The notes: generated from the sequence alone by a model not told the origin. Shown: positions 24,990 to 36,984, numbered from the stretch's first letter. The stretch: DNA of 64,000 nucleotides from Morella rubra (GCA_003952965.2 CM025855.1:25380543-25444542), one strand, 5' to 3'. Numbers and translations: made by a program.

Positions 24990-25134
24990 CAAAATGAGTT
25001 GGGAATTGTCCACAGCAACCCAGCGAGCCCAAAATTTTCCAAAAATTTTGGAACACCCGCGCCTCTTTACTCTCCACTGTCTCTTTCTGGACTCTTCATC
25101 TCTTAACTCTCTCACAATCCTGACTCTTGCGCTG

Positions 25135-25165
<31 letters not shown>

Positions 25166-27180
25166 ACAGTCTAAACCTAATCTCCAATTCTCTGGTACGG
25201 CGGTGCTCTCTGCCAATCCGTCCCCTGCTCTCGTCGTTTGGAGTCTTTGTTGGCTGGCACCGGCAAAAGGAGGAGCCCAACTCCCACGCTACTACGATCC
25301 CCACGGACCCAACGTCATCTCCCTTTCTCTATTCTTACATTATTTTTGTTTATTTCTTCGTTTCAAATTTCACGTTAACGATTTTTAATTTTCTGTGCTA
25401 TTAGGGGTATTTTTATAACTAGAAACAATTTGATCAGTGTTGCAATCAAAGCTCCCCATATTACTTCAAAGAATCCAATTAGGTATCCCGACCCTATTTC
25501 TTTCTCTTTTAATCTTTTCATTTTTGCAATTATTATGTCCTCTCTTAAAATTTTGGAATTTGGATTTTTCCTGGTTCTAAGACTGAATGCAAAATGTGTT
25601 CCATGGACTATTGTTCATTGAACTTTGGTGAATTATTGTTCACGATTATGTGCCAAATGCTCTTGTAGAGTGTTTAGTATCGAGTAGAAGTTATTTTTAG
25701 CATTTGGTTTCTGTAGAATTTGATCACTGGCATGCTTACTCTTAGTTGGGTAATTTCTATATATTATCGCTTGTTTATGTACTATTTCTATGAGGAATAC
25801 ATTGCCTGTTTTCGTTCTGTACTGTTAGGAATACAGTTCCTGTTTTAATCTCAAATCTTACCTACCCTCTATGTGGCTGTTGTGATATATTTAAAATCTG
25901 TTAGTCGATGTGCATTGCATCTGCATATGCAAGACAGTAATTATTCCACTGATGCTTTTTTCTTGAACTTTTGGGCATCATATATTGGTCGCTTTTGAGT
26001 AAGTAGTTGTCATTCACTCGAAACTCCTTATTTTGTGGATTCACTTATGCAAATTCACTGATTGTTGCTGTCAAACCGAAGTTGTTTACAATGAGAAAAG
26101 TATCTCCGTTCAGGTCATTTTACAGTAGCATTCTCATTCATTTCTAATAAGCTCTGAACATTGTTTTGTATCTATTTCTGTGATCGTTTTTAGGGTTTAT
26201 TGTCCCCATCCATTTCTGTACTGTCTTGTTTGGCAGCTGAGAAAATCAAGGAGGAAATTTTTTGAACTTTTTTAGGTTGTGGGTTGTGAATGAAAAGAAG
26301 CAATGCTTTTATTTTGTTCCAACATTGACTCCCAGCTTTATTTTCTCAGTTTCCAATGTTATGAAGTTTTGAAATGCTAAAGTTTTTGGCTTTTAACAGT
26401 TTATCCAGAGAACTAAAATAGTCATTGTTTATTGCACGATTAGAATTGTTTATTGTTTTATTTTTGCCTGCAATCTTGACCTAGTTGGTATTGAACTTGA
26501 AGCTTGTTCTTTTAGGTACTGGATATATTAATTTGGTTTTTAATTATATGCCTGCAGATTTTTATGATATGACAAGAAAATTTGGAACAGGATTATGCTT
26601 GACGCTACTTAGTTGGTAGTATAATGTTGGTTCTCATTTATTTGTGATTTTGAGGACCATTTTGTACCCATGTTTGGAATTAGTGATATATCATTGTGAG
26701 AGTAGAGGTCAAAACTTAATACTTGATGTGTTATTGGCAGGTACTTAAGATATCTGGAAGCTTTTTTATACACTTTGCATACCTGAATTTGATTAAGCTC
26801 TGTGGAACTTGCTTCCATCAATGTCATTTGCGGCTTTTACAATGCTTAGTGCTTGATTGTGAATCTATTTGCATTGTCTTGGAGTTTTATGCCACTTTAT
26901 TGCTTTTACTGGTTGCTTGATTGTGAATCTATTTGCATTGGCTTGGAGTTTTATGCCACTTTTTTGCTTTTACTGGTTGCTTGATTGTGAATCTATTTGC
27001 ATTGGCTTGGAGTTTTATGTCACTTTATTGCTTTTACTGGTTATTGGTTCTGTTCGCTTATGCTGCAGGAAGGTCTGCTCCTCGTGCAGCCCCTCATCAT
27101 GCTGCTTCAACTATTGTGAATGATGCTTCAACTATTTTTTGGAACAACAGGCTTAATGATGCTTCAACTTAATGCGTGCT
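24990..27180 (+). other. Gene-like DNA inside CACTA-like element 3 (possible captured 5' gene region)
   Basis: A GC-richer block at 25000-25330, with a (CT)n leader at 25136-25161, stands out from its AT-rich surroundings and looks like a promoter, leader and first exon. It is followed by 1.7 kb of intron-like DNA and an exon-like block after an acceptor at about 27070 (ctgcag), which reads RSAPRAAPHHAA in one frame. That Ala/Pro/Arg pattern is reminiscent of the N-terminus of plant CHCH-domain proteins, but the match is too short to rely on. No complete coding sequence is present. Confidence 0.3.
26849..27045. repeat. Three tandem copies of a 64-bp unit
   Basis: The unit starting gcttgattgtgaatctattt recurs at 26851, 26915 and 26979 with a period of 64 bases and few differences. 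64 is not a multiple of three, so the open frames that cross it are not a protein repeat. Confidence 0.9.
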
Positions 27181-28476
27181 AGAGCAACTTCAGCATATCT
27201 CGGCATAGGTTTCACAAAGAGATTCTTAGGGTTTTATTGCTAGTTGTGAGGTTTCTTCTTTTGTTTAATTTTGTTAGTGGTTTTGGGCGTACATAGACTT
27301 TTGTTCATTCTTTATGTTTTGGATTTGTGTAGAAATTGATACTTTTTTCTAGCTTTTGGATTTGTGTAAAACTAGCTATTTTGCATTGCATTTGTGTATT
27401 GAGAATGTTTTAATATTTAAAAAGCCAAAATGTGTTGGTATTGCGATATTCTTATTATGAGATGTAAAATGTGCTACAATTTGGATTTTTGTAAATATGA
27501 ATCAAGGGGAAAAAAAAAAAAGGTATTGAATAGCCTTTATTATTGGTCACAAATTATTTTGGTTGCAAAAACATTCTATATAACTTTCTCCCCAAAGCAT
27601 TCTATATAACAAAAAAAAAAAGATATATTTGTGACAATTAATTCACTAAAGAAAATGGGTAATAGTGACTAAAATTTTTCGTCACAAAATTTGGTTCAAT
27701 TGGACAATCTCCTTCGAACAAGGTGTTGCAAAATTTAGTTCAAACGGACCATCTAGTTTGAACAAGGCGTCACAAAATTTGGTTCAAACAGGATTATAGT
27801 GACGAAACTTTTTGTCACTATAGAAATTTTCATTTTTTGTATTTGACGGCTTTCAATGATGAAAATAATGTTTTAGCAGCAACAAAATTAAGTTTCAACA
27901 ACAAAATGTTTCGTCACTAAATGTATTGATTATTAGCGACGAAAAGTGAATTTCGTCGTTGAATATATATTTAGCGACGAATTTGAAATTTTTGTCGCTG
28001 ATGAGCATTTGTGACGGGGCTATAGCGACAAAATTGTGACAATTTTATTTTGCCGCTGATAAGTTTTTACAACGAAAATGGTATCTTTAGTGACAAAAAA
28101 AAGTCGCCACACTAAATACCGACAACGTTGTAAACCCCTTGACTTAAACACATATGCCACTTTTGTTTCACGGAATGTCAATTTCCATTAAACTATTTTT
28201 CCACTTCATTCCAAAACAACCTATCCGTGCCCAACTATTCACCTTTTTTTCTCACCAAACTTCTTACCAATTCTATTTCCTATCCACCACCTAACATTTC
28301 CACTACTTGTAAATCTTCACCATTACCTATATTTCCCAGTCACACTCCACATTCTACAACGCCAGCCACATCTTCTCCAACTCCTGTTATTTTACCTTTA
28401 CCTCTTTCTAGCGCACTAATGTGGTTCACAGAAGTCTTTGAATTAGGAGCCCAGGAAGGCTCTCTGATCTCCACGA

Positions 28477-28939
28477 TGTTAAAGTAAATAGTCAAAATCA
28501 ACATGATTTTATACGCAACGGAATTTAAACAGTAGGAACGTTTACCTCCTGCCATTATGCTCAGCACTTGAACAGAATCTCTAAACTAATACAACAGTTA
28601 TTAGCACAAAGAGAAAAGAAAAAACTGAGGCTCTTCCAACCTATGCCTATGCCTTTTAGAGTGTGTCTTAGATGGTATACACAGGCCTCTATTTATAGGC
28701 TAGGTCAGAGACCCTCAATATGGTACAGATTCTGATTTGTTCCTTCCATCAAGGAATATATCAAATCAGAATCAATCAAATTGCAATCTTTATCAATTAC
28801 AATAGAATCAAATTGTAATTAGAATCAATTTGCCACTGATTCCATAATCTTATTAATTTACACCATAATCTTTACTTATTAAAAGATTATTCTCATATGT
28901 CAACTAGGTCACAAAAGGAAATATTCTAACATTCTAACA
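28477..28939 (-). repeat. Left LTR (3' LTR of the minus-strand Copia)
   Basis: Matches 36304-36761; ends with a duplicated attctaac block (28931-28939) that the other LTR has once. The end is set by the adjoining polypurine tract. Confidence 0.9.
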
Positions 28940-28952
28940 TTCTCCCACTTGT
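28940..28952 (-). promoter_or_regulatory. Polypurine tract of the Copia element
   Basis: On the minus strand CAAGTGGGAGAA directly precedes the LTR start, the usual plus-strand primer of Copia elements. Confidence 0.85.
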
Positions 28953-29272
28953 CCTTGATGACATATATCTTTATGGTGTCTTGAGTTCTTTAGTATGGCC
29001 AACTGTTTATGGAATCCTCCCACTCACATAATGAATGCTACACACGAATCATGGCGGTAAAACCTTAATATAATCGATTGTCCCTTCCATGTATTACAAT
29101 GCACAATACTCATTATATGAGTACTTTATGGGAATCAAACTTTATGAATAAACTTCCTATAAGTCATTCAGGTCCTAATTTATTTATCTCCATAGATAAC
29201 AATAAATAAAGAATTTGCTCAATAAATCTTTATTTCAATAACTTCATGTCTATAGATCAAAATTGAGAGAAA

Positions 29273-29848
29273 CTAAGTACAAAATAAATCTGCAAGCCCC
29301 ATATGGTCCACATGACCTTTAAACTGTTTTACCAGTAAACCTTTAGTCATGGGATCAGCAAGCATCAACTTAGTACTTATATGCTCTACAGAAACTTCAT
29401 GTCTCTTAATGTTTTCTCTCACACTAAGATACTTGATATCTATGTGCTTACTCCTGCTTCCACTTTTATGATTCTTTGAAAAGAATACTGCAGCAGAATT
29501 GTCACATAAGATCTTAATTGGTCTCTTAACAGAGTCAACAATTTTGAGACCACCAATAAAATTTCTTAACCATAATGCTTGTGTAGTGGCTTCATAGCAT
29601 GCAATGAACTCTGCTTCCATAGTAGAGGTAGCAACTATAGTCTGTTTGCAACTTTTCCAGGATATGGCTCCTCCAGTAAGAAGGAAAATATACCCTGAAG
29701 TAGACTTTCTGCTATCTATACATCCAACAAAATCTGAATCTGTATACCTAGAGACTTCTAAATGGTCAACATGTCTGTAGGTCAAACTGTAATTCTTGGT
29801 TCCTTGTAAGTACTGCATGACCTTCTTTGCAGCTCTCCAATGCTCCAA
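29273..29848 (-). pseudogene. Copia RNase H domain
   Basis: A 191-codon frame with the Copia RNase H signatures: YTDSDFVGCIDSRKSTSGY, the catalytic-site region ATSTMEAEFIACYEA, LCDNSAAV, and the ending SRSKHIDIKYLSVRE...DPMTKGL. The first Asp of DSD and the Glu of MEAE are kept. It is cut off from the reverse transcriptase by a frame break around 29850-30070. It is the best preserved part of the polyprotein. Confidence 0.9.
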
Positions 29849-30043
29849 TCCAAGATTACTTTGGTATCTTCCCAGTATACCAACTGCTAATGCAATATCA
29901 GGTCTATGCAGACCTGAGCATACATCAAACTGCCGATTGCAGATGCATATGGTAAACCTTTCATTAGTTCTTGTTCCAATTCACTCTTGGGACATTGATC
30001 CATACAGAATTTATCCCCTTTAATGATAGGTGCTACACTAGGA

Positions 30044-32777
30044 GCACATTGCTCATATCATATCTCTCTAAAACCTTTTCAATGTAGGCCTTCTGAGACA
30101 GTTGTAACACTTTCTATTTTCTATCTCTATGCCAATGACATAAAAGGCTTCACCCAAATCCTTCATTTCAAAGTGTTGAGAGAGAAACTGTTTAGTTTCA
30201 TGTAGCAAACCCAAATCATTAGTTGCAAGTAAAATATCATCTACATAAAGGACTAGAAAGATTACTTTACTCCCACTTACCTTAAGGTATATACATTGAT
30301 CCACAAGGTTCTCAATAAATCCGAATGAGGTAATAACCTTGTGAAATTTAATATACCATTGACGGGAGGCTTGTTTTAGTCCATATATATATTTCTTTAA
30401 TTTACATGCCTTCTGACTGTTATCATCAAACCCCTCATGTTGTCTCATATATACCTCTTCCTCAAGATCCCCATTTAGAAAGGTTGTTTTCACATCCATC
30501 TATTGTAGCTCTAAGTCAAAATGAGCTACTAATGTCATGATTATCCTAAACGAATCCTTCTTAGATACTAGAGAGAAGGTTTCATGATAATCTATGCCTT
30601 CCTTTTGAGTGAAACCCTTGGCTACAAGTCTGGCTTTATATCGTTCAACTTTACCGGAAGCTTCCCTTTTGGTTTTGGAAACCCATTTGCAGCCAATGGC
30701 TACAGCTCCCTTTGGTAAGTCAACAAGATCCCAGACTTGATTCTTTGCCATAGATTCCATCTCTTCCTTCATGGCATCGTACCACAACATGGAGTTGTCT
30801 CCATTCATGGCCTGTGAAAACGTATTTGGATCCCTTTTAGGTCCGATGTCAAAGTCAGACTCTTGGAGGTATACAACATAATCACTAGGGATTGCTGTCT
30901 CCTTATTCTAGAGGACCTTCTCAATTCTACTTCCTCTACATTTTGCAAAGGTTGGTAGACTCAGTCTCAACCTGTTCTGTATGAGTTGGCTCTTCTTGAA
31001 CTGGTTGTGGTTCAGGCAATCAATTTGATTTTTCCTAACACAATTAATCTATCTGATTCTAACTCTTGTGCTTCCTTAAATTCAACCTTTTGGGAATTTG
31101 CACTAGGTTCAGCATCCTCTAAAAACTTAGCATTTGCAGATTCAACAATCTTAGTATTATTTAGGAAGTAAAATCTAAATCCTTTGGAGTTTACTGGATA
31201 GCAATAAAAAATCCGCTGGTTGTCTTTGGATCTAATTTCCGGATTGTAAATCCTCACTTTCCATTTAGGAACTCAAAAGACAGCCTTGGATGGAAGGTTT
31301 AAGGCTTCACTCCTTACTAAGGAAACTCTTATGGGAAAAATGGAGAGTATCTTAATCTCTAAATAACGTCAAAACTTCTCATTTACCAATTTGGAGTTTT
31401 GGATATGCCAATCCGCCTGGTTGTCTTTGGGCCTCGAGCACATTTGCTCATATCATATCTCTCTAAAACCTTTTCAATGTAGGCCTTCTGAGACAGTTGT
31501 AACATTTTCTAATCTCTATGCCAATGACATAAGAGGCTTCACCCAAATCCTTCATTTCAAAGTGTTGAGAGAGAAACGTTTAGTTTCATGTAGCAAACCC
31601 AAATCATTAGTTGCAAGTAAAATATCATTACATAAAGGACTAGAAAGATTACTTTACTCCCAACCTTAAGGTATATACATTGATCCACAAGGTTCTCAAT
31701 AAATCCGAATGAGGTAATAACCTTGTGAAATTTAATATACCATTGACGGGAGGCTTGTTTTAGTCCATATATAGATTTCTTTAATTTACATGCCTTCTGA
31801 CTGTTATCATCAAACCCCTCAGGTTGTCTCATATATACCTCCTCCTCAAGATCCCCATTTAGAAAGTTTTCACATCCATCTGTTGTAGCTCTAAGTCAAA
31901 ATGAGCTACTAATGCCATGATTATCCTAAACGAATCCTTCTTAGATACTGGAGAGAAGGTTTCATGATAATCTATCCTTCCTTTTGATGAAACCTTGGCA
32001 CAAGTTGGCTTTATATCGTTCAACTTTACCGGAAGCTTCCCTTTTGGTTTTGTAAACCCATTTGCAGCCAATGGCTACAGCTCCTTTGGTAAGTCAACAA
32101 GATCCCAGACTTGATTCTTTGCCATAGATTCCATCTCTTCCTTCATGGCATTACCAAATATGGAGTTGTCTCCATTCATGGCCTGTGAAAACGTATTTGG
32201 ATCCCTTTTAGGTCCAACGTCAAAGTCAGACTCTTGGAGGTATACAACATAATCACTGGATTGCTGGTCTCTTATTCTAGAGGACCTTCTTAATTCTACT
32301 TCCTCTACATTTTGCTAGACTCAGTCTCAACCTGTTCTGTATGAGTTGGCTCTTCTTGAACTGGTTGTGGTTCAGACAATCAATTTGATTTTTCCAACAC
32401 AATCAATCTATCTCCAAGAGGAGAAGATTCAGTCAACTCTTGTGCTTCCTTAAATTCAACCTTTTGGGAATTTGCACTAGGTTCAGCATCCTCTAAAAAC
32501 TTAGCATTTGCAGATTCAACAATCTTAGTATTATGTTAGGACAGTAAAATCTAAATCCTTTGGAGTTTACTGGATAGCCAATAAAAAATCCGCTAGTTGT
32601 CTTTGGATCTAATTTCTTTTATTCGGATTGTAAATCCTCACTTCCAGGACAACCCCATATGTGTAAGTGATTTAAACTGGGTTTCCATCCATTCCATAAC
32701 TCAAAAGGTGTCTTGGGGACAGCCTTGGATGGAACCCTGTTTAATATATACACAAGCAATTTTTAAGGCTTCACTCC
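30044..32777. repeat. Local direct duplication of the Copia RT/integrase region
   Basis: 30044-31310 is repeated at 31439-32777. The copies match almost exactly at the outer ends, but many small deletions appear in the right part of copy one and the left-middle of copy two, near the join at about 31310-31440. Copy two includes a second reverse transcriptase piece (31557-32071, minus). See findings for the artefact hypothesis. Confidence 0.85.
30068..30808 (-). pseudogene. Copia reverse transcriptase, two adjoining frames
   Basis: Frame 30500-30808 gives the N-terminal part (WDLVDLPKGAVAIGCKWV, ARLVAKGFTQKEGIDYHETF). After a stop codon at 30500-30502, frame 30068-30499 continues (MDVKTTFLNGDLEEEVYM, YGLKQASRQWYIKFH, and the catalytic YVDDILLA). 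In an intact element these are continuous. The YVDD box is intact, but the stop and later frame loss make the enzyme non-functional. Confidence 0.9.
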
Positions 32778-32799
32778 ATAGAAATAGAGGGAGATAGAA

Positions 32800-33911
32800 T
32801 TACTAAGCATACTCCTACCATGTCCATAAGTGTGCGATTCCTTCTTTCTGCTACACCATTTTGTTGTGGTGTACCAGGCATTGTGTATTGAGCAACAATG
32901 CCTTCCTCTTCAAGGAATTTCGCAAATGGACCACTCATTTGTCCTTTTCTGTGTACCTTCCATAAAACTCTCCACCTCTGTCAGATCTTACGATCTTGAT
33001 TTTTTTTCCTTTTGTTTCTCTACTTCTGCCTTATAAGTCTTAAGGCATTCAATGCCTCAGACTTCTCATCAAGAAGGTAGAGATACATGAAATGAGAATA
33101 ATCATCAATGAAAGAGATAAAATATCTCTGACCATTGAAACATGGAGTAGGAAAAGGTCCACAAGATCAGTGTGTATGATCTCAAGAATCTTAGAACTCC
33201 TTTTGGCACCTTTAGTGGACTTGTTAGTCTGCTTTCCCTTTATGCAGTCTATACAAGTACCAAGATCAGCAAAATCAAGAGTTTTTAAGACTCCATCATT
33301 AGTCAACCTTTTGATTCTCTCAATGGAGATATGTCCCAATCTCCTGTGCCATAACAAACCGGAATTCTCATTTATAAGGTTTCTCTTTATGCCAATAGTA
33401 TGTAATGACAAATAATTGTTCTCAAAGTTCGGATCTAGATCAATTTTGTAAAGACCATTAATTTTCATTCCACCACCAACAACTTGATTATTTTTAAATA
33501 AACTAAAAGTTGAATTGAGAAAATAAAAACCATAACCAGTACATCAAGTTTTGAAATAGAAATTAAATTCCTTGAAAATTCAGGAATGAAAAATACATCC
33601 TCAAGATCTAAAACAAATCCAGTTTTCAAAATTATTTTGTAAGTCCCAACTGCCTCCACACATGAGAACAATTTATTTCCAGAGTAAACGCGTTGTTCAC
33701 TTCTTATCGGCTTCCTTGTTGTGAGAAAACCCTGCAATGTATTCACAATGTGGATTGTAGAACCAGAATCAATCCACCAAGTATTGCAAGGAGCCTCAAC
33801 AAAAAAAGATTCATGACAAACAAGAGATAGGAATATACCTTTCTTCTCGAGCCACTTGAGGTACTTTTGGCAATCTTCTTCATGTGCCCTTTCTTCTTGC
33901 AGAAGAAACAA
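32800..33911 (-). pseudogene. Copia protease and integrase remnants
   Basis: Frame 33465-33911 holds the second half of the zinc knuckle (HEEDCQKYLKWLEKKG) and the aspartic protease site WWIDSGSTIHIVN. Frame 33049-33468 holds the pre-integrase motif LLWHRRLGHISIERIKRL and integrase start CIDCIKGKQTN...IIHTDLV. Further integrase sequence continues below 33049 in broken frames. These are normally one polyprotein. Confidence 0.85.
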
Positions 33912-34650
33912 GTATCCTTATTGCCATTGATCTTTATTGGCACCTTGTTCTCCTTCTTGAAGTGTTGGGCAGCCTTGCCTTTCTTGGCCTTCCCCGTAGC
34001 ACGAGAAACAAAGTGAGCACTCTCAGGTTTCTCGAGTTTCAGCCTCTCTTCCTCTTGAACACACATAGCCAATAATTCATTCACTGACCATGCTTCCTTA
34101 TGTGTATTGTATGATATTTTGAAGGACCATACTCAACTGGAAGAGAGTTCAAAATCAAATGAACCAAGAATGAGTCAGAAATTTCAACCTCCAGAGACTT
34201 CAATTGAGCTGCAATGTCTCTCATCTCCATAATGTGCCACGCACATTACTTGAACTGTTGATTGATTTGCTTGACAACCTTTTCATTAGGGTGCTGGCCA
34301 ATGCCTTGTCAGAAGTAGCAAATTGCTCCTCAACAGACTTTAAAAAGTCCTTAGCTTTAGTGCACTCAGGGATAGAACCCCTAATGCCCTTAATGATATG
34401 AGATTTCATGAACATCAAACTGAGGCAATTAGATCGCTCCCACCGTTCATATTTTGAAATCTCCTGTTGCGTACTTGATTCCGTGATAGCGGGTGGTTCC
34501 TCTATACGGAGCGCTTCATCAATTTCCATACACCCCTAGAGTGAAAAGCAAACTTTGTTTCCAGTCAAAAAAATTATCACCACTTAGCATTGGAACACGC
34601 AACGAACTATCAATAAGGGAAGAAGAAACAGCTGCAATATAACCAAAGAA
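33743..34650 (-). pseudogene. Copia gag remnant with CCHC zinc knuckle
   Basis: Sequence around 34540-34640 encodes the gag start region (SLRVPMLSGDNFFDWKQ). An extra G in a run near 34535 shifts the frame into MEIDEALRIEEPPAITE (34221-34529). The nucleocapsid part (33743-34084) has CFFCKKKGHMKK, the first three ligands of the CCHC knuckle, with the fourth Cys in the next frame. Assembly into particles from this copy is not possible. Confidence 0.8.
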
Positions 34651-36288
34651 AAAACAAAACTACTTAATTACTATGAATTAACCATATTTAAATCAACCAA
34701 TGTTAATTTAATAGTAAATTTCAACCTACCTATGGGCAAAGGTTACATCATGCATGAAATTTACTCTTTATTATTAAAACTAACAAATTTAAATATTAAG
34801 AATAGAATTTTCCGTACCTGTGGGCCTAAGAAAATTTTATTTTTAATACAAAATTTATATTTTAATCTAACTAACTCAGAAAATGAAAAACCTCCCTGCG
34901 GGGATAAGTAAATAACTTTATGAATTAATCACCACACGGATATTAATTTTCTCTTTATGAAGTTATCTATTAATCTTGATGTAATTACCAATATAAAATT
35001 GGGATGATGTGGCTCTCCCAAAATTATTATGATAATTACGACTTCATTAATATCCTTTAACTTTATAGATGCCTAATCAAAATACAAGAACAAAAATGAA
35101 CCAATATATATAGGTGGGATAAGCAGTATTTTCTAAAATACAAGCAGGGGAGCTCCTAGGTAAGTGAGGTAGGTCACAATGACTCTTTAAAAACCAAGAC
35201 TTGTCCTTGCCAGTACTTTCCCTGACCCATATTTTTCGATCATACCACAGATTCTCACCAACTTTAGTAGGTTCAGTTAATTATTCTTAGGTCTAGGCAT
35301 CAAACATTTTATGCATGATCAACATATCTATTTATTTAGATTTGCACATAATAAATCAAGCACAAAATGCAAACTTGTATTTCTAGAATTGAATCAATTA
35401 AACATTGAATATCAAATAATTCTAGAAATCAATGCAACACAGAACATATGAGTTTTTTTTTTAAATGGAAAATAATATTATTATAAACTTCCGATCAAGT
35501 CAGGTCTAACCTGCAGCCCGCCCACGCGAGTCAACAACAACTAGCCTTCAAGGCCGATTCCAGTTCCTATGGGCCTCAAGGCCCTTGGGCTGACCCAATG
35601 GTCAGCCAAGCCTTAACCCGACACGGGTTAAGGCTTGTGCAATTGGGCTGGACCTAAACCAGCCTAATAAATGAAACTTCATCCGGGTAGGGATTCCTAC
35701 TCGAAAAACTAGATCCATGACCCAATACAAACAATACATAGACCCAAAGGTCTGTGTTTTACGCCATCCTACAGCGGCAACTGCCACCACAGCATCTGAG
35801 CACGGCCAGGCGTCCCTGGGGACGCCGTCGCCTGCACCGACAACGAGAAGGCCGTGATCTTCTCATCGCCGGCGGCCCAAAACTGCCCGTGGCAAGGAGA
35901 GGAGATTTCAGCCTCCTCTCCGACCACTTGGTGCCACATGGAGGAGGTGAAAAAACCTCCTCCCACCGACAGCTCTCCCTGTCCCTTGTCTCTGCTCTCC
36001 TTCCAAAACACAATATCAGAGAAACACAATATGAGGTTCAAAATCAAAAACACACTCAATATTCTGTTTTGCACCAAAAACCTGAATTGTCTTTTCTCCA
36101 AAACCAAAAGTAATGTCAGAGAAAAATTATGCTTTGGTCGTGGGAGTGTGAACCAAAAACAAAATAGAGAGGCAGAGAGCAAAAACGAAAAGCACACATA
36201 TGAGTTCATATGGCAAAGACACAAAACAAAATTGTATAGGCACTGAATATACAAAAGGCTTATACCGAACATAATGATCTCAGAGGTT
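34651..36288 (-). other. Long untranslated leader of the Copia element
   Basis: About 1.6 kb between the primer site and gag. It has no recognisable coding domain, although a 177-codon minus-strand frame spans 35769-36302. The part at 35480-36010 is clearly more GC-rich than the rest of the element and contains the 14-bp perfect hairpin listed separately. Confidence 0.6.
35607..35637. repeat. Perfect 14-bp inverted repeat with 3-base loop
   Basis: Arm CAAGCCTTAACCCG (35607-35620), loop ACA, arm CGGGTTAAGGCTTG (35624-35637). It sits in the Copia leader. Confidence 0.9.
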
Positions 36289-36303
36289 GGCTCTGATACC
36301 ACA
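36289..36303 (-). promoter_or_regulatory. Primer binding site (initiator Met tRNA) of the Copia element
   Basis: On the minus strand TGGTATCAGAGCC begins two bases from the LTR end, the standard complement of the plant initiator tRNA 3' end. Confidence 0.9.
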
Positions 36304-36761
36304 TGTTAAAGTAAATAATCAAAATCAACATGATTTTATACGCAGCGGAATTTAAACAGTAGGAACGTTTACCTCTTACCATTATGCTCAGCACTTGAAC
36401 ATAACCTCTAAACTAATACAACAGTTATTAGCACAAAGAGAAAACAAAATAACTGAGGCTCTTCCAACCTATGCCTATGCCTTTTAGAGTGTGTCTTAGA
36501 TGGTATACACGGGCCTCTATTTATAGGCTAGGTCAAGGACCCTCAATATGGTACAGATTCTAATTTGTTCCTTCCGTCAAGGAATATATCAAATCAGAAT
36601 CAATCAAATTGCAATCTTTATCAATTACAATAGAATCAAATTGTAATCATAATCAATTTGACACTGATTCCATAATCTTATTAATTTACACCATAATCTT
36701 TACTTATTAAAAGATTATTCTCATATATCAACTAGGTCACTTAAAAGGAAATATTCTAACA
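36304..36761 (-). repeat. Right LTR (5' LTR of the minus-strand Copia)
   Basis: 458 bases, direct repeat of 28477-28939. As the 5' LTR it would carry the element's promoter, reading leftward, away from gene A'. Confidence 0.93.
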
Positions 36762-36984
36762 CACGAGTCTGCTCAGCACGAGTCAGCAGAAAATTGAAAG
36801 AGTGCTTTGGGGTTTGACGCACGCAGTGACGTCGGGAAATAGCACCACACCTTGCACAGTGAAATATTGGTCACAATAAATAACCTGTGCGCTCCAATAA
36901 AGCTGTCACCCTTTTCGACTCTCCAGAGATCTCTCCAATATTTCGCTCTCTCTACTTAAAACAACAGAAAACAGTATCCAACAG

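Larger units (their letters stand above)
21040..28135. mobile_element. CACTA-like element 3 inserted in the Copia integrase
   Basis: The insertion separates Copia codons at 21040 and 28141. Both subterminal regions (21070-21600 and 27540-28110) are arrays of the same short motif, forms of tttagcgacgaaa and ttcgtcgctaaa in both orientations, as seen in many plant CACTA elements. The outermost bases are degenerate (ACCTACAAC left, GTTTACAAC for the right end reverse complemented), and no clear 3-bp target duplication remains, so boundaries are good to a few bases only. No transposase is recognised. Inside lie the Pack-MULE and a stretch that looks like captured gene DNA. Confidence 0.55.
20041..28410 (+). 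mobile_element. Degraded Copia fragment (plus strand), split by nested insertions
   Basis: Copia polyprotein pieces read in order on the plus strand. The pre-integrase motif LWHYQLGHLSSSRFK is at about 20060, then integrase segments HLDLWGSC (about 20240), [18 protein letters not shown] (about 20530), WVDCVMTVMYLINCIPTPLL (about 20815) and VLFGHPPAYQHLRVFECL (about 20900). The frame breaks off near 21040 at GIKG and resumes at 28141 with DLNTYATFVSRNV, the part that follows directly in intact Copia proteins. A Pro/Ser-rich linker follows to about 28410, where unit 2 of the transporter duplication begins. No LTRs were identified. Stops and frameshifts make it non-functional. Confidence 0.75.
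28477..36761 (-). mobile_element. Copia LTR retrotransposon in the promoter of A' (minus strand)
   Basis: Direct terminal repeats 28477-28939 and 36304-36761 (TGTTAAAG...TTCTAACA) are flanked by a 5-bp duplication CACGA (28472-28476 and 36762-36766). Joining the flanks recreates the sequence ctccacgagtctgc of unit 1, the empty site. Next to the right repeat is TGGTATCAGAGCC on the minus strand, the primer site for initiator Met tRNA; next to the left one is the polypurine tract AAGTGGGAGAA. Domains on the minus strand run gag, protease, integrase, reverse transcriptase, RNase H, the Copia order. The repeats differ at roughly 15-20 places by eye, so the insertion is not very recent. Frameshifts make it non-autonomous. 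Confidence 0.95.

Noticed and set aside
26849..27045. CRISPR-like array
   Set aside because: The units are contiguous 64-bp tandem copies without unique spacers, in plant nuclear DNA.
28227..28487. 86-codon Pro/Ser-rich protein
   Set aside because: It is the variable linker of the degraded Copia polyprotein running on into the transporter promoter.
35769..36302. 177-codon minus-strand frame in the Copia leader
   Set aside because: It runs into the primer site and has no gag or other domain; length is explained by a locally GC-rich tract.
36289..36303. tRNA gene fragment
   Set aside because: It is the retroelement primer site complementary to initiator tRNA; no cloverleaf surrounds it. I saw no tRNA or rRNA gene in the window.
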